Shown: positions 9,899 to 19,461, counted from the stretch's first letter. The stretch is DNA of 20,878 nt from Reclinomonas americana ATCC 50394 (GCA_048213135.1 PS015060.1:135781-156658); one strand, 5' to 3'. Notes: a model not told the origin generated them from the sequence alone. Program-made: numbers and translations.

Positions 9899-10462
9899 CG
9901 TGCGTTCCTCCCGCGCAACCAAGTGTCACAGACAAGAGGGATACGGACCAGCGAGAGCAATGAAGGAAAACAAGTCAGTAAGCTGTCTTCAAAGGCAAGG
10001 GGGTGGCGAATCGAGGCAGCTGGGTCCGAGCCGATTGTGGAGAAGGAGCAAGCGAGCAACGGCATCTGTTGACGGGAGATTGTGTGTCGATTTCTGCAGA
10101 GATGCACGGCACATCGAATCTGTGCCAGAAGGCCCAAGCTAGGTCCGGATGCGTGAAGCAAGCTTTGAGGCCTCGCGCGAGTGACATCCGAATCCGGAAG
10201 CCGATATTGACATGCTAACGCAGAAAAAAAGATCGCCCACGCCGTTCACAGCGCATGCAACACACAAACGCGCAGTCTGCCACAAAGCCTCTCCACCACC
10301 CTTGTGTAAACCCTATTACAACACAACATGTCCGCCGAGTACACGTCATGCATGTTCGCAATTGCGCACTCTTCCACGCAACACACAAAGAAGCAAAGCG
10401 CGCGCCTCTCTCTCTCGTGCACTCCTTTCTCTGTCTGTCTCTCTCTCTCCGCGCACGCACAC
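9899..10462. other. intergenic region between ubiquilin and CAP-Gly genes
   Basis: This holds the 3' flank of ubiquilin and the 5' flank of the CAP-Gly gene. No AATAAA, RNA gene or conserved frame was recognised. CT-rich DNA at about 10405-10450 immediately precedes the chosen ATG of the next gene and looks like 5' UTR or promoter sequence. Confidence 0.6.
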
Positions 10463-13400
10463 ATGGACCTGCGCATTGACCCCTCCAGCTCGCCTCTCTC
10501 CTCTCTCAACGACATGGAAGAAGAACAAGAAGAGGAGGCACACTGCTCCCCGCGCCTCTCTGCAGACGACGACGACGACACAGAGCAAGTTGCGTCTCAA
10601 ATTCCCCTTGCTCTTGCTGTCGTTTGCCACATGCGCGCATCATATCCACACTTGAGCGGAGGAGGCAATGATGATTATGCAAAGAGTGAGAGTCAGTATG
10701 ATTTTGTGCTTCTCACTCTCTTTGTTTGTCGTGTGTGTGTGTTGTGCGCGCACAGATGAACAACGTGTTCACAGGTCGCCTGGATGATGTCGATGGGAAG
10801 GTCTCTCTCTTGCCACACCAAACACATGTGATAATGCATGCTTGCTTGCATTCTCGCTCCTTTTCTCTTCTGTTCTTGTTCTCCTTGTTCTTTCATCCTT
10901 CTTGCTCTTCTTTTCGTTGTTGTTGTTCCTCTTCTCCTTCTTCTCCTCCTCCTCCTTCTTCTTGTTCTTCTTCTCCTCTTCCTCCTCGTTCTCGTCATTC
11001 TTCTTGTTCTTGTTCTTGTCCTTCTTTTCCTCCTCGTCCTCATGTTCGTGCTCCTCCTTCTCCTCTTCCTCCTTCTCATCCTTCTTCTTCTTCTTCTTCT
11101 TCTTCTTCTTCTTCTTCTTCTTCTTCTTCTTCTTCTTCTTCTTCTACTTCTTATCCTGCTTGTACTCTTCCTCCTCCTCCTTCCTCCACCTCTTCTCTCT
11201 CTCCTATTGACTTGTTATCCTGCAGCGCGTGATGTCACCGTCGACCATGATGATGCTTGTAGGAAAGGGATTGCCGCCACGCGCGCATGCCAAGACGCTG
11301 CCGCCGACGAGTCCGGGAGCAGCGGGAAAGGTAAGGCGCGGGAATTGTGTTCATGCAGGTGTCTCTCTCCCTTGTTGCTTGCTTCTTGCTTCTGGGAGGC
11401 AGTGAGCTGATGGGCGGGGAGAGACGGATAGGAGTGTGTGTCTCTATGTGCATCAGATGAGCGAGTGGCTGCATGACAGAAAAAGTAGACATTATTTTGT
11501 GCGGAGATTGCCTGCTGTTGCTGCTTGCCTGGGTAGCTGGAGAGTCACTGGGGTCGGAGATGTAGAGGCTACGTGTACTTGTGTCTGGTGAGCAAGGAGC
11601 TGCATGATTGTGCGAATGAGGCACAATTGCTGTTGCATGATTCTTATCCTTGTGCGGAGATTGATTGGTGTCGCTGTCTGCCAGGGAGACGGGACTGAGA
11701 GATGTAGAGACAGAGAGAAACGTAGAGGTTTCTTTACGTGTGGCTGATGAGTGCGGAGCTACATTATTGTGAGAAGGAGAGACAATTGCTTTGCTGGTCG
11801 TTTCCTTGCACGGAGTGGGTCTGGAGTATTTCTCTGCTCTCGCATTGGGCCGTCTCGGCCCGGGGGCTCCATCACGCTCCTCCTTTCCTCCTTCACACAC
11901 GCGCATGCACTCTCATTGGCGTCACTACTGTTGCTCCTCCTTTGTTGAAACAAGGAGGGAAATGATAAAGTGGTCTTTCGGAGAAATTTGGCATGATTGA
12001 CGCTCATTTTTCTCTTCGATCTGGCAGATGATGTCGGAGGTCATTGTCAATCGGCAAGCATCCAAGTCATTTTCCGCAGCGCAGGTTCTTATTGCTGTTT
12101 CCCCTTCTGTGCATCGCTTGCCCTGCCCTCCCCCTCACCAACGCGCTCCTGCAGCCCCAGTTGAGCCCGAATGCACGATGGACGGAACGCATGCCGTCGC
12201 CGCCGTCGTCACCCTCTGTGGCGGCGGCCGCGCTGCCTGTTGTGACGCAGCGAGTGCCGCCGGCGATTGTGGTGTCGCGCGACGAGGAGTTGCAGGTGGA
12301 CACGCCGCAGAGCAGCGCGCTGGCGTCGATCGATTTCGTGTCGGCGTCGTCACTGCGTCTGTCGGCGTCGTCGTGCACCGACGACGAGGGGCCGGGCGAT
12401 GTGTCGCCAGTGGCCTCCACGCTGCCTGCGCTGTTGCCGGTGGCGCCCGCCGCTGCGTCACTCACTGTGCCGCCAGCGACCATGACACAGCCGTCGCCAC
12501 GAACCCCACGCGTGCGCTTCATCACGGCCTCGCCGGAGACGACACCGACGACGCCACCGACAGCGACCGCCAATGTCGCCACTCCCGACGCGGCCGGCTC
12601 TCCGCCTGCACGGGAGGCGCTGTCATTCAAGGTCGGTACTCGTGTGGCACTGAAGCAGAGCTTTGCCGTCGGCACGGTCGTCTTTGTCGGGGAGACCAAG
12701 TTTGCGACGGGCGTGTGGGTCGGAGTGGTGCTCGATTCGGATGGTGGACTGCACGATGGCACCGTGGAGGGCCAGCGGTACTTCAAGTGCGAACCGAAGC
12801 ATGGCATTTTCGCGCGACCACGCTCCCTCATCGCCTACTGGTACGATCAGCGGTTCATGCGCCCGCAGCCTGCAATGCTGGCCGCGGACACCAAGGCCGC
12901 ACCATTGTCGTCACAATCATCATCGCCATCGTCACCCGCGCCTGCAGTGGCGCGGCGACATCGCTCCCCACACCGCCGCACGACGGCGCCCGAGCGCCGC
13001 CAATCCACGTCGCCGCAATCGGCGCGCACGACGTCGACCAGCAAGCGTCTGTCGTCGCCGCCGCCGGCCCCACTGTCGGCACGCTCTCCGTCGCCATCGT
13101 CGTATCTGCGAGGCAATCTGAACAATATTCGGTGAGGGAATGGGAGGGTGAAAGGGAGGGAGAGAGGCCATCAACTCATCTTTTCCTTCATTCATTGCAG
13201 CGTCATGTCGCCACTCCCGTCGCCGTCTCCGTCGCCAGTGCCCGTCGATCGTCGGTGGGCGCCTTTCTGTGCCTTTCACTCTTCTCATAGTTGCATCTGC
13301 TGACGTCATGTTAATCGCAGCTCACCTTCGCCCGCTCTCCCGGTCAGCGGTCGTCGTCGTGATGTGTCGCCGGGGCGCGACTTTGTCGCCATCTCACCTC

Positions 13401-13807
13401 CACGCAATGCCAGTGCTGGCGGTGGCGGTAGTAGCGGTGGTGGTGGTGGCTCTCTGATGCGCATCCGGAGGCCCGAGGCGCTGACTGCCTCCTCCACCTG
13501 GTCCACTCCATCGCCGCACCGCTTTGACGAATCACCGCGGCGACAGCACCCGAAGCCGAAGGCCAAGTCGACGCCGTTGACCACCACCAACAACTCCAGC
13601 GTCGACGAGTCGCCGCCGTCCCCGCCAGTCGTGCCACCGTCTGCGCTGGTGCACAGCACCACGACGACGATGATTTCGCCGACGCCGACACGCCCGCTGC
13701 AGATGCGGCGAGCATCGCACTCGGAGCGGTTGTTCCGCTCACTCGGCGGCACTCGCCTGCCGCTGATGAGCAGCCCCTCCCCACCGCGCACTCGCGTGTG
13801 GAAATGA
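10463..13807 (+). CDS. CAP-Gly domain protein with Ser/Pro-rich tail (microtubule-associated)
   Basis: Proposed exons: 10463-10588, 10662-10685 (uncertain micro-exon), 10756-10800, 11226-11330, 12028-12084, 12155-13131, 13201-13254, 13321-13807 (TGA). They give 624 residues, or 616 without the micro-exon. The CAP-Gly domain is at about 277-347: VGTRVAL, TGVWVGVVLDSDGGLHDG, GQRYFKC, KHGIFARP. By family, CAP-Gly domains bind C-terminal EEY/F motifs of tubulin and EB proteins, in proteins such as CLIP-170 and dynactin p150. The usual GKNDG binding loop reads GLHDG here, which may weaken or change that contact. The N-terminus is acidic (MEEEQEEE, DDDDD). The region before the domain is Thr/Pro/Ala-rich and the tail is rich in SP and TP pairs and arginine, typical of basic, phosphorylated microtubule-binding linkers. 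No coiled coil is seen. The first exon and the start codon are the least certain parts; an in-frame ATG at 10328 is less likely because CT-repeat sequence separates it from the acidic region. Confidence 0.85.
11081..11143 (+). repeat. TTC microsatellite in CAP-Gly intron
   Basis: About 20 TTC units form the core of a larger pyrimidine-rich tract (about 10850-11215) in the intron 10801-11225. Confidence 0.95.
11456..11795 (+). repeat. diverged tandem repeat of about 130-160 bp in CAP-Gly intron
   Basis: Shared landmarks recur in order: GATGAGCGA-like starts at 11456, 11586 and 11745; TGTGCGGAGATTG at 11498 and 11651; GAGATGTAGAG twice; ACAATTGCT at 11622 and 11782. The array lies in intron 11331-12027. 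On the minus strand it is open as a Ser/Thr/His-rich frame (part of 11906-11235) in which the repeat is also visible as a peptide duplication ending QSPHK. Confidence 0.75.
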
Positions 13808-14486
13808 GGAGGCCACCACCGCCAATGAGAAATGTAGACCAGCAGTGATGAATAGAGGTGTGACGACAGATGACGACAAGGGAGTGCACCAACAACAAGA
13901 ATCCTTTCACCAACATGGATGACAAAGTCCAACCGTATCCAAAACATCAACACGAACACGGCAGCGGTAGGGTTTTCTTGTGTGCACGTCTCCAAGTCAG
14001 CTGATTTCGTTAACAGCAACACCAACAAAAAACAGGCTCTCGTCAGCATCCAACAGTAATTCTTCAGGATTGGACGTGGTGGGGAATGAGGTCGCTGCTG
14101 CTGCAGGTGATAGTCGCCCAGACACGCACAACGACCAGCACATTGAGGGTGAATGAGCGCTGCTGCTGTTTGTCGTCTGTTCAAATGAATGTAACACGCA
14201 CGGCACGAGTGTGCATGAGCGCTGCTGCTGTTGGTGGTCGCACAACGGGCAGCACATCGTCAATGAACCCGCCAAGGTTTGGCGTCAAGAAAAACAGGGG
14301 GAGAGAACGCGCGAGGTAGATACTTGCTCGAAGCTCCGGGAACTAGCACAAGGAAGCACCCACAGCTCTTGACAGTACGGGTCCACGAGGTTGGCTAGAA
14401 GAAGAGTCCTGATATACGCAGAAATACAATGCTCGTCTCACTCTTGTCTCACTTCTCCAACTCTGTCTGGGAGAGGCAAAAAATAA
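13808..14486. other. convergent intergenic region with a three-copy degenerate repeat
   Basis: This is the 3' flank shared by the CAP-Gly gene (+) and the SH3-like gene (-). A degenerate unit of about 62-65 bp starts with CGCTGCTGCTG at 14093, 14158 and 14220, each just after an ATGAG. GCACAACG...CAGCACAT is shared by the first and third copies. No gene was recognised; a 92-codon minus frame at 14275-13997 spans these repeats but matches no domain. Confidence 0.5.
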
Positions 14487-15715
14487 TCACTCGTCACCAT
14501 AGTCGGCCTTGTCGTGCAACACAGGCTTTCCGTGCTGCTCCACGGGAAGCCAGTACTCGTGCTTCGGGTGGTTGATGCGCACCCAGCCCGGGTGCTCGGT
14601 GGAGTGCCAGCCCTGGAAGGAGGAGAAGAGGGAAAGAGAGAGGGAGTGAGGGGAAGGGGGAGAAGGAGGAGAAGTGGGAGAAAGAGAAGGAGAAGAGAGG
14701 AGGACGAAAAAGGCGAAGAACAAGAAGAAGAAGGAGGAGAAGGAGGAGGAGAAGAGCGAGAAGGAGGAGGAGGAGGGCACGTGACAGAGGCAAACAGAGA
14801 GGAAGCAGAAGGCGAAGGAGAAGAAGAAGGATGGGAACGAAAGAGGAGGAGGAGAAAGAGGAGAAGTACACGGAGAAGGAGGAGGAGGAGGGAACGCGAT
14901 GAGGACGAAGAAGAAGAAGAGAAGGAGTGTGAGGACGAGGATGACGGGGTGGAGATGAGGAAGAAGGAGAAGGGAGGAGAAGAAGAATGAGAACAAAGAG
15001 GAGGAGGAGGANNNNNNNNNNNNNNNNNNNNGAGGAGGAGGAGGAGGAGGAGGAGGAGGAGGAGGAGGGCACGCGATGTGGACGAAGAGAATAGAGTAGG
15101 AGCGCGAGGACGAGGATGCGGAGGTGGAGAGGAGGAAGAAGAAGAGGGGAGGAGAATGCAAGAAGAAGAATGAGCAGGAGGAGAAGCAGAAGAAGTAAGA
15201 GAGGGAGAGGAAGAAGAGTGAGCGAGTGGAGAAGGAGAAGCATACAGGAAAGAGAGAAGAAGAAGGGCACGAAGAGAGACAAAGAGAGGACGACGAAGGA
15301 GAAGGAGGAGAGGAGAAGAAGGAAGAGAGGGAAGGAGGAGGAGGATGAGAAGGGCACGTGCGAGACACAGAGGGGACGATGAAGGAGAAAAAAGGAGAGG
15401 AGGAGGAAGAAGCAGAAGAGTAAGTACGTGAGTGAGTGACGAGGGGTGCGCGAAAGAAAGAAGAGACAAGACGAGAGATGTTTGAGGATTGATGAGACAC
15501 TCACAGTCAACGTGGTCCCATTGCGCGGCCAGTCATTAGCAGAGGCAGTGGCACTCATCTCCGGCGCTGTTCTACTCAACGGAGACAAAACAACAAGAGC
15601 ATGAGAGAGAGAGAGGGAGAGGGAGATTACAAAAGAGATGCGCGCACCTCCAGAACATGCCAGTGCAGCCATTGGAGCTGGCATCCAGCAGGAACGTGTG
15701 CAACTCTCCCTCCAT
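14487..15715 (-). CDS. small SH3-like domain protein (5' end may lie in gap)
   Basis: Proposed exons: 15715-15648, 15571-15505, 14612-14487. They join in phase to an 86-residue protein that opens MEGELHTFLL and ends TGA. The core reads RTAPEMS...DWPRNGT...GWVRI...HEYWLPVEQHGKPVL, the layout of a short SH3b-like beta barrel seen in many protist proteins (R-x-x-P, then NGT, then GW-h-x-V, then WLP, then G-x-PVL). No catalytic function is implied. The second intron (15504-14613, 892 nt) is almost pure polypyrimidine on the sense strand and holds a 20-N gap. The first ATG lies only 27 nt from the gap 15743-16126, so the real start could be upstream and the domain could be part of the GST gene beyond the gap. 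The SH3 call is by pattern recognition only. Confidence 0.62.
14616..15480 (+). repeat. long polypurine tract (GAG/GAA) within intron
   Basis: About 860 nt of nearly uninterrupted purine on the plus strand, built from GAGGAG, GAAGAA and AGAGGA. It is interrupted by short mixed stretches such as GGCACGTG and GGCACGCGATG, some of which recur (GAGGGCACG several times). A 20-N gap splits it at 15012-15031. Confidence 0.9.
15012..15031. other. assembly gap (20 N)
   Basis: A placeholder-length run of Ns inside the GAG repeat of the SH3-like gene's second intron. Confidence 0.95.
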
Positions 15716-15742
15716 GCAACAGAGACGAAAGGGTGGGGGGGG

Positions 15743-16126
15743 NNNNNNNNNNNNNNNNNNNNNNNNNNNNNNNNNNNNNNNNNNNNNNNNNNNNNNNNNN
15801 NNNNNNNNNNNNNNNNNNNNNNNNNNNNNNNNNNNNNNNNNNNNNNNNNNNNNNNNNNNNNNNNNNNNNNNNNNNNNNNNNNNNNNNNNNNNNNNNNNNN
15901 NNNNNNNNNNNNNNNNNNNNNNNNNNNNNNNNNNNNNNNNNNNNNNNNNNNNNNNNNNNNNNNNNNNNNNNNNNNNNNNNNNNNNNNNNNNNNNNNNNNN
16001 NNNNNNNNNNNNNNNNNNNNNNNNNNNNNNNNNNNNNNNNNNNNNNNNNNNNNNNNNNNNNNNNNNNNNNNNNNNNNNNNNNNNNNNNNNNNNNNNNNNN
16101 NNNNNNNNNNNNNNNNNNNNNNNNNN
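15743..16126. other. assembly gap (384 N) between SH3-like and GST exons
   Basis: The gap is bordered by a G8 run on the left and CT repeat on the right. It hides whatever joins or separates the GST N-terminal exon and the SH3-like exons. Confidence 0.95.
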
Positions 16127-16373
16127 GCTCTCCCTCCCTCTCTGCCTCTCTCTCTCTCTCCCTCTCTCTCTTTCTGTCTTGTCATGGCAATGATCTTCCG
16201 AATCCGAACCCACCGCCCCTGGAAATCACAATGCACACGTTTCTCACTCTCTCATCGACATGCTCTTCTCATGAAGCACGCCAAGCACGAGAACTTCACT
16301 GCCGCGCGCTGTGCACTCTCTCTCTCTCTCTCTCTCTCTCTTGACTTCTCCCTCTCCGTCTCCTGCAACTCAC

Positions 16374-16598
16374 CGTCAGCACCGCCTGCGCCTGCGACAG
16401 TGTCACATCGGCATCAATGTACACTGGCAACGTCAGCTGCGGGCACGAGGGCTTCACCCCGCCCCACTCCTCGAATGTCGTCGACAGTTCGTGGATTTGG
16501 TCTTCGAGGCCGAGGTGCGCAATCAATGCGCGGACGCTGTCACCACGGCCGCGGAAGTGACCAAAGTAGCGGAAGGTGGCGGGCGGAGAGGCGGACAT
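16374..16598 (-). CDS. glutathione S-transferase, N-terminal (thioredoxin-like) exon
   Basis: ATG at 16598-16596 opens a 75-codon exon that ends in phase 0 at a GTGAGT donor (16373). The peptide has the signatures of a GST N-terminal domain: YFGHFRGRGDSVRALIAHLG (the first strand, with a possible catalytic Tyr11, then helix 1), the LPV cis-proline motif near residue 58, and LSQAQAVL, matching the glutathione-gamma-glutamyl contact (S/T-Q-S-x-A-I) of sigma-like GSTs. The family conjugates glutathione to electrophiles in the cytosol. The helical C-terminal domain is not seen. The rest must lie in or beyond the gap 15743-16126. An in-phase acceptor before 16211 (GRWVRIRKII...) is a weak candidate second exon. 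Gene is incomplete. Confidence 0.72.
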
Positions 16599-17001
16599 GA
16601 TAGCAGAGAGAGTGAGAGCGCGCGTGAGGTCGTTTGTTCGAGTTTTGATTATGGAATTTTTCCGCACAATCCCGCCAATCATCAGCGTTTTTATGTAAAC
16701 ACACGTGAGCACACGACGACTGCAATACGACTTGATCCAGATCAATGGGGGCTTTGCACTGGTGTATGTTAGAGAGGAGAGGAGCGAACACAGAGTCAAC
16801 AACAACAGGAGGAAACCCTGACGATTGTGTTCTCTCGTTTCGGTTCGCTTCTGTTGGCTTCCTCCCTTCGGAGAGCAAGCCAGCTGGTCGGTACTCTACC
16901 ATGCTGATCAAACTCGGGGCTCTCTGAAGTAGTAGACGAAGGGTGCTGCATGCCAAGGCTGCGTGACCGTTTTTCCGCAATGTCTCAGATTCTGTGGTCA
17001 C
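16599..17001. other. intergenic region upstream of GST
   Basis: Should contain the GST promoter. No repeat, RNA gene or convincing coding frame was seen. Confidence 0.5.
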
Positions 17002-17056
17002 CAAAACACTTCATTCACCACATTCCAGATATGCGATAAACGCCCACAAATCCCTT
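17002..17056 (+). repeat. inverted repeat, left arm
   Basis: Reads CAAAACACTTCATTCACCAC inward from its outer end. It pairs with 17556-17610. Confidence 0.92.
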
Positions 17057-17201
17057 GCCGACAATGTCCTTGGCACACCAACAATATATATCTCAAGATG
17101 GCGATCTTAAAGGGACCCTTGTACCTATTTTCGTTGGTGTAATTTGTAGTCGTCCCTTGCCTCGGCCATCAAGGCGCCGCGGCAGCTGCTCGCGTTAGAA
17201 G

Positions 17202-17555
17202 NNNNNNNNNNNNNNNNNNNNNNNNNNNNNNNNNNNNNNNNNNNNNNNNNNNNNNNNNNNNNNNNNNNNNNNNNNNNNNNNNNNNNNNNNNNNNNNNNNN
17301 NNNNNNNNNNNNNNNNNNNNNNNNNNNNNNNNNNNNNNNNNNNNNNNNNNNNNNNNNNNNNNNNNNNNNNNNNNNNNNNNNNNNNNNNNNNNNNNNNNNN
17401 NNNNNNNNNNNNNNNNNNNNNNNNNNNNNNNNNNNNNNNNNNNNNNNNNNNNNNNNNNNNNNNNNNNNNNNNNNNNNNNNNNNNNNNNNNNNNNNNNNNN
17501 NNNNNNNNNNNNNNNNNNNNNNNNNNNNNNNNNNNNNNNNNNNNNNNNNNNNNNN
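17202..17555. other. assembly gap (354 N) inside the inverted-repeat element
   Basis: The gap directly abuts the right inverted-repeat arm, so that arm may extend into the gap. Confidence 0.95.
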
Positions 17556-17610
17556 AAAGGATTTGTGGACATTTGTCGCATTATTGGAATGTGGTGAATG
17601 AAGTGTTTTG
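17556..17610 (-). repeat. inverted repeat, right arm
   Basis: Reverse complement of 17002-17056 with seven mismatches. Its outer end lies 72 nt before the ATG of the next gene. Confidence 0.92.
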
Positions 17611-17682
17611 TTGTTTCACCAGGCCACAAGTCATTTCCACAACCCACCGAATCGATGTGCTTGATTGTGTAAACTCGTTGGC

Positions 17683-18078
17683 ATGTCAGACGAACACGGC
17701 GATCTCGCGACGCTGCTGGCCGCGGTGGAGGAAACCCTGCGGGAGGCTGGCAGACTCGACGAGGAGGTGATTCATGGCATCGCCGTCATGCACGGAAACC
17801 TCGACTTGTTCCGGCACTCTGTGCGAAGCCTCCACGATGGGATCGAAGCATGCAGAGGAACCATCCACATGTCGCACACAGTCAAGAACGTCGCTGGTGA
17901 GCTGTCGGTGTTGGTGCTCCTATCCAATCCCTCTGCCTCACACTGCTTCTATGTGAAAGACGCACTGCGCCACGCGTGCATCGCCACCACCGAGAATCCG
18001 GAGCTGCTTCCGTTCATGCGTAAATGCTATGAACACAGGCAGCTGCAGAGACAGTCGAAAGCAGGGTCGACAGCGTGA
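17683..18078 (+). CDS. short helical protein of uncertain identity (possible Exo70 N-terminus-like)
   Basis: Read through, ATG 17683 to TGA 18076-18078 encodes 131 residues, opening MSDEHGDLATLLAAVEETL. A canonical GTGAGC donor at 17897 and an AG at 17958-17959 bound a 63-nt, stop-free segment, the usual intron length here. Splicing it gives 110 residues and joins VKNVA to DALRHA. The protein looks all-helical. The segment VRSLHDGIEACRGTIHMSHTV-KNV loosely recalls the first helices of exocyst subunit Exo70 (L-x-x-L, then I, then T, then N-[IV]), and the fit is better in the spliced form. That resemblance is weak and the protein is far shorter than Exo70 (over 600 residues), so it may be a truncated copy or something else. 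It begins just right of the inverted repeat, which may supply its promoter. Confidence 0.5.
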   Translation: MSDEHGDLATLLAAVEETLREAGRLDEEVIHGIAVMHGNLDLFRHSVRSLHDGIEACRGTIHMSHTVKNVAGELSVLVLLSNPSASHCFYVKDALRHACIATTENPELLPFMRKCYEHRQLQRQSKAGSTA

Positions 18079-18222
18079 CTTGCCAATCAAAGCAAAACTA
18101 GACGTGCACGCACTGCGGGCTCTCCTTCTCATGAATAGGCAATGCGGGCTTTCAATCATGCACTGACTGACGGACCACGGGGGGATTTTGCAGGGAAACA
18201 AGCACACAAAAAACAAAGGCAC

Positions 18223-19410
18223 TTAGTCGACCAGGAGAATGCCGACAATCTGGCCCAGAGCTGTAATAAATCGAGAAGCAGGAGGTGAGTGGCTGATATT
18301 CAATTATATGTGCGAGAAGCAGACACTTACCAAAGCCAGCCGCCTTGTAGTCCTTGGCCTGCACGAGAAGAAGTGAGTACATCTGAGCGACTCAGGAGAG
18401 AGAAGCTTGCCAATAAACCTTCCAGCTGGTGATCATGTTGTGCACGTCGGTGGTCAGCTCGTGCTTGTTGTGGAAAATGTCAATCGCTGTGACGATGCGC
18501 GGTGAGTGTTTCGGAAAGGAGACTGGGGCAAGTGCGGCGCTACGCAACCCTCGTGCACGACAATCTTGATCACGCCGACGACACCCTCCTGCAGGTCCTT
18601 CGCCAGCTGCTGCAGGCGCTTGGCGAGCTGCACGGCATCACCGCCGCACTGCAAAAGTCGTGGAGCGAGAAGAATGAGCAAAAAGGGATGCATTTCCCTG
18701 TCTATTTCTCACACCCCAACAAACCTCCTCAAAGGCCAGGCCGAACTCCTGAATGCCGGTGCCGAGCTCCTCGAATCCGCGGTAGATCTGCGAGATGCTG
18801 CCTGTATTCGTGAACACAAACGTGAGCAAGACATGACAGCAGCATTGAGGGACGAGTCGACTGAAAAAAAACGCAACGGTGCTGGAAGCCCTGATCGAGC
18901 TGCGCGAATGAAGAAAACAGGTGAGGAGGGGAGAAGGGAAGGGAGAGGGAAAGGGAAGGGGGAGAGGAGAAGAAAGGGGGAGGGGACGGAGAGGGAAAGG
19001 GGAGAGGTAAGTGAAGGGAAGGGAAGAGGGGAAGGGGAGGAGAGGGGCGAAAGATGGAGAGATGGGAGAGGGAGACGCAGAGAAAGACGGCGAGCGAGGG
19101 AAGGAAGGGACGAGGGAGAGGGAAAGGGGAGGAGAGGGGCGAAAGACAGAGAGCAAGAAAGAGAGATGGGAGCGAGAGACGCAAACACGGCGAGTGAATG
19201 GTAAAAGATGGGCCAGAGAAAGAAACGTGAGTGCGGAAGAGAGCAAAGCACCGCACAACGAGAGAAGAGGCAGAGAGAAACACTGTGCGAACCCCACGAC
19301 GTGTTCCATGACAAGGTACGCGATAGTATGCCAAGAAGAGAGACAGCAAGATCGCGTGAGAGGGCGAGAGAATGACGACAGGAGAGTGGCTGAAAGGTAT
19401 GAAGAGAAAC

Positions 19411-19461
<51 letters not shown>

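Larger units (their letters stand above)
17002..17610. mobile_element. candidate MITE/DNA transposon with 55-bp terminal inverted repeats, interior mostly gap
   Basis: The left arm 17002-17056 and right arm 17556-17610 are reverse complements at 48 of 55 positions by hand alignment. The outer 26 bases (CAAAACACTTCATTCACCAC... on the left) match perfectly. Five of the seven mismatches are transitions, as expected from decay of once-identical ends. The interior known sequence (17057-17201) has no coding frame. No clear target-site duplication was found next to the arms, so the exact ends and superfamily are open. Alternatives are an inverted duplication or a shared regulatory segment of two divergent genes. 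Confidence 0.55.

Noticed and set aside
12028-13290. 420-codon plus frame starting MMSEVIV, one frame read through to 13290
   Set aside because: Only its first 19 codons are used. The CAP-Gly domain is in another frame, reached by a 70-nt intron at 12085-12154.
13306-14184. 292-codon minus-strand frame
   Set aside because: Mostly antisense to the last CAP-Gly exon. The remainder has no domain and no conserved pattern.
14320-14410. Possible tRNA or small RNA gene (GC-rich non-repeat stretch with GGGTCCACGAGG)
   Set aside because: No cloverleaf pairing or T-loop/anticodon arrangement could be drawn.
14438-15500. Minus-strand frames of over 330 codons (leucine/serine/phenylalanine-rich)
   Set aside because: They read through the polypyrimidine intron. 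Only the final 41 codons are a real exon.
18506-19204. 232-codon plus frame ending in Arg/Glu/Gly repeats
   Set aside because: Antisense to exons of the minus-strand helical protein and then purine-rich intron sequence.
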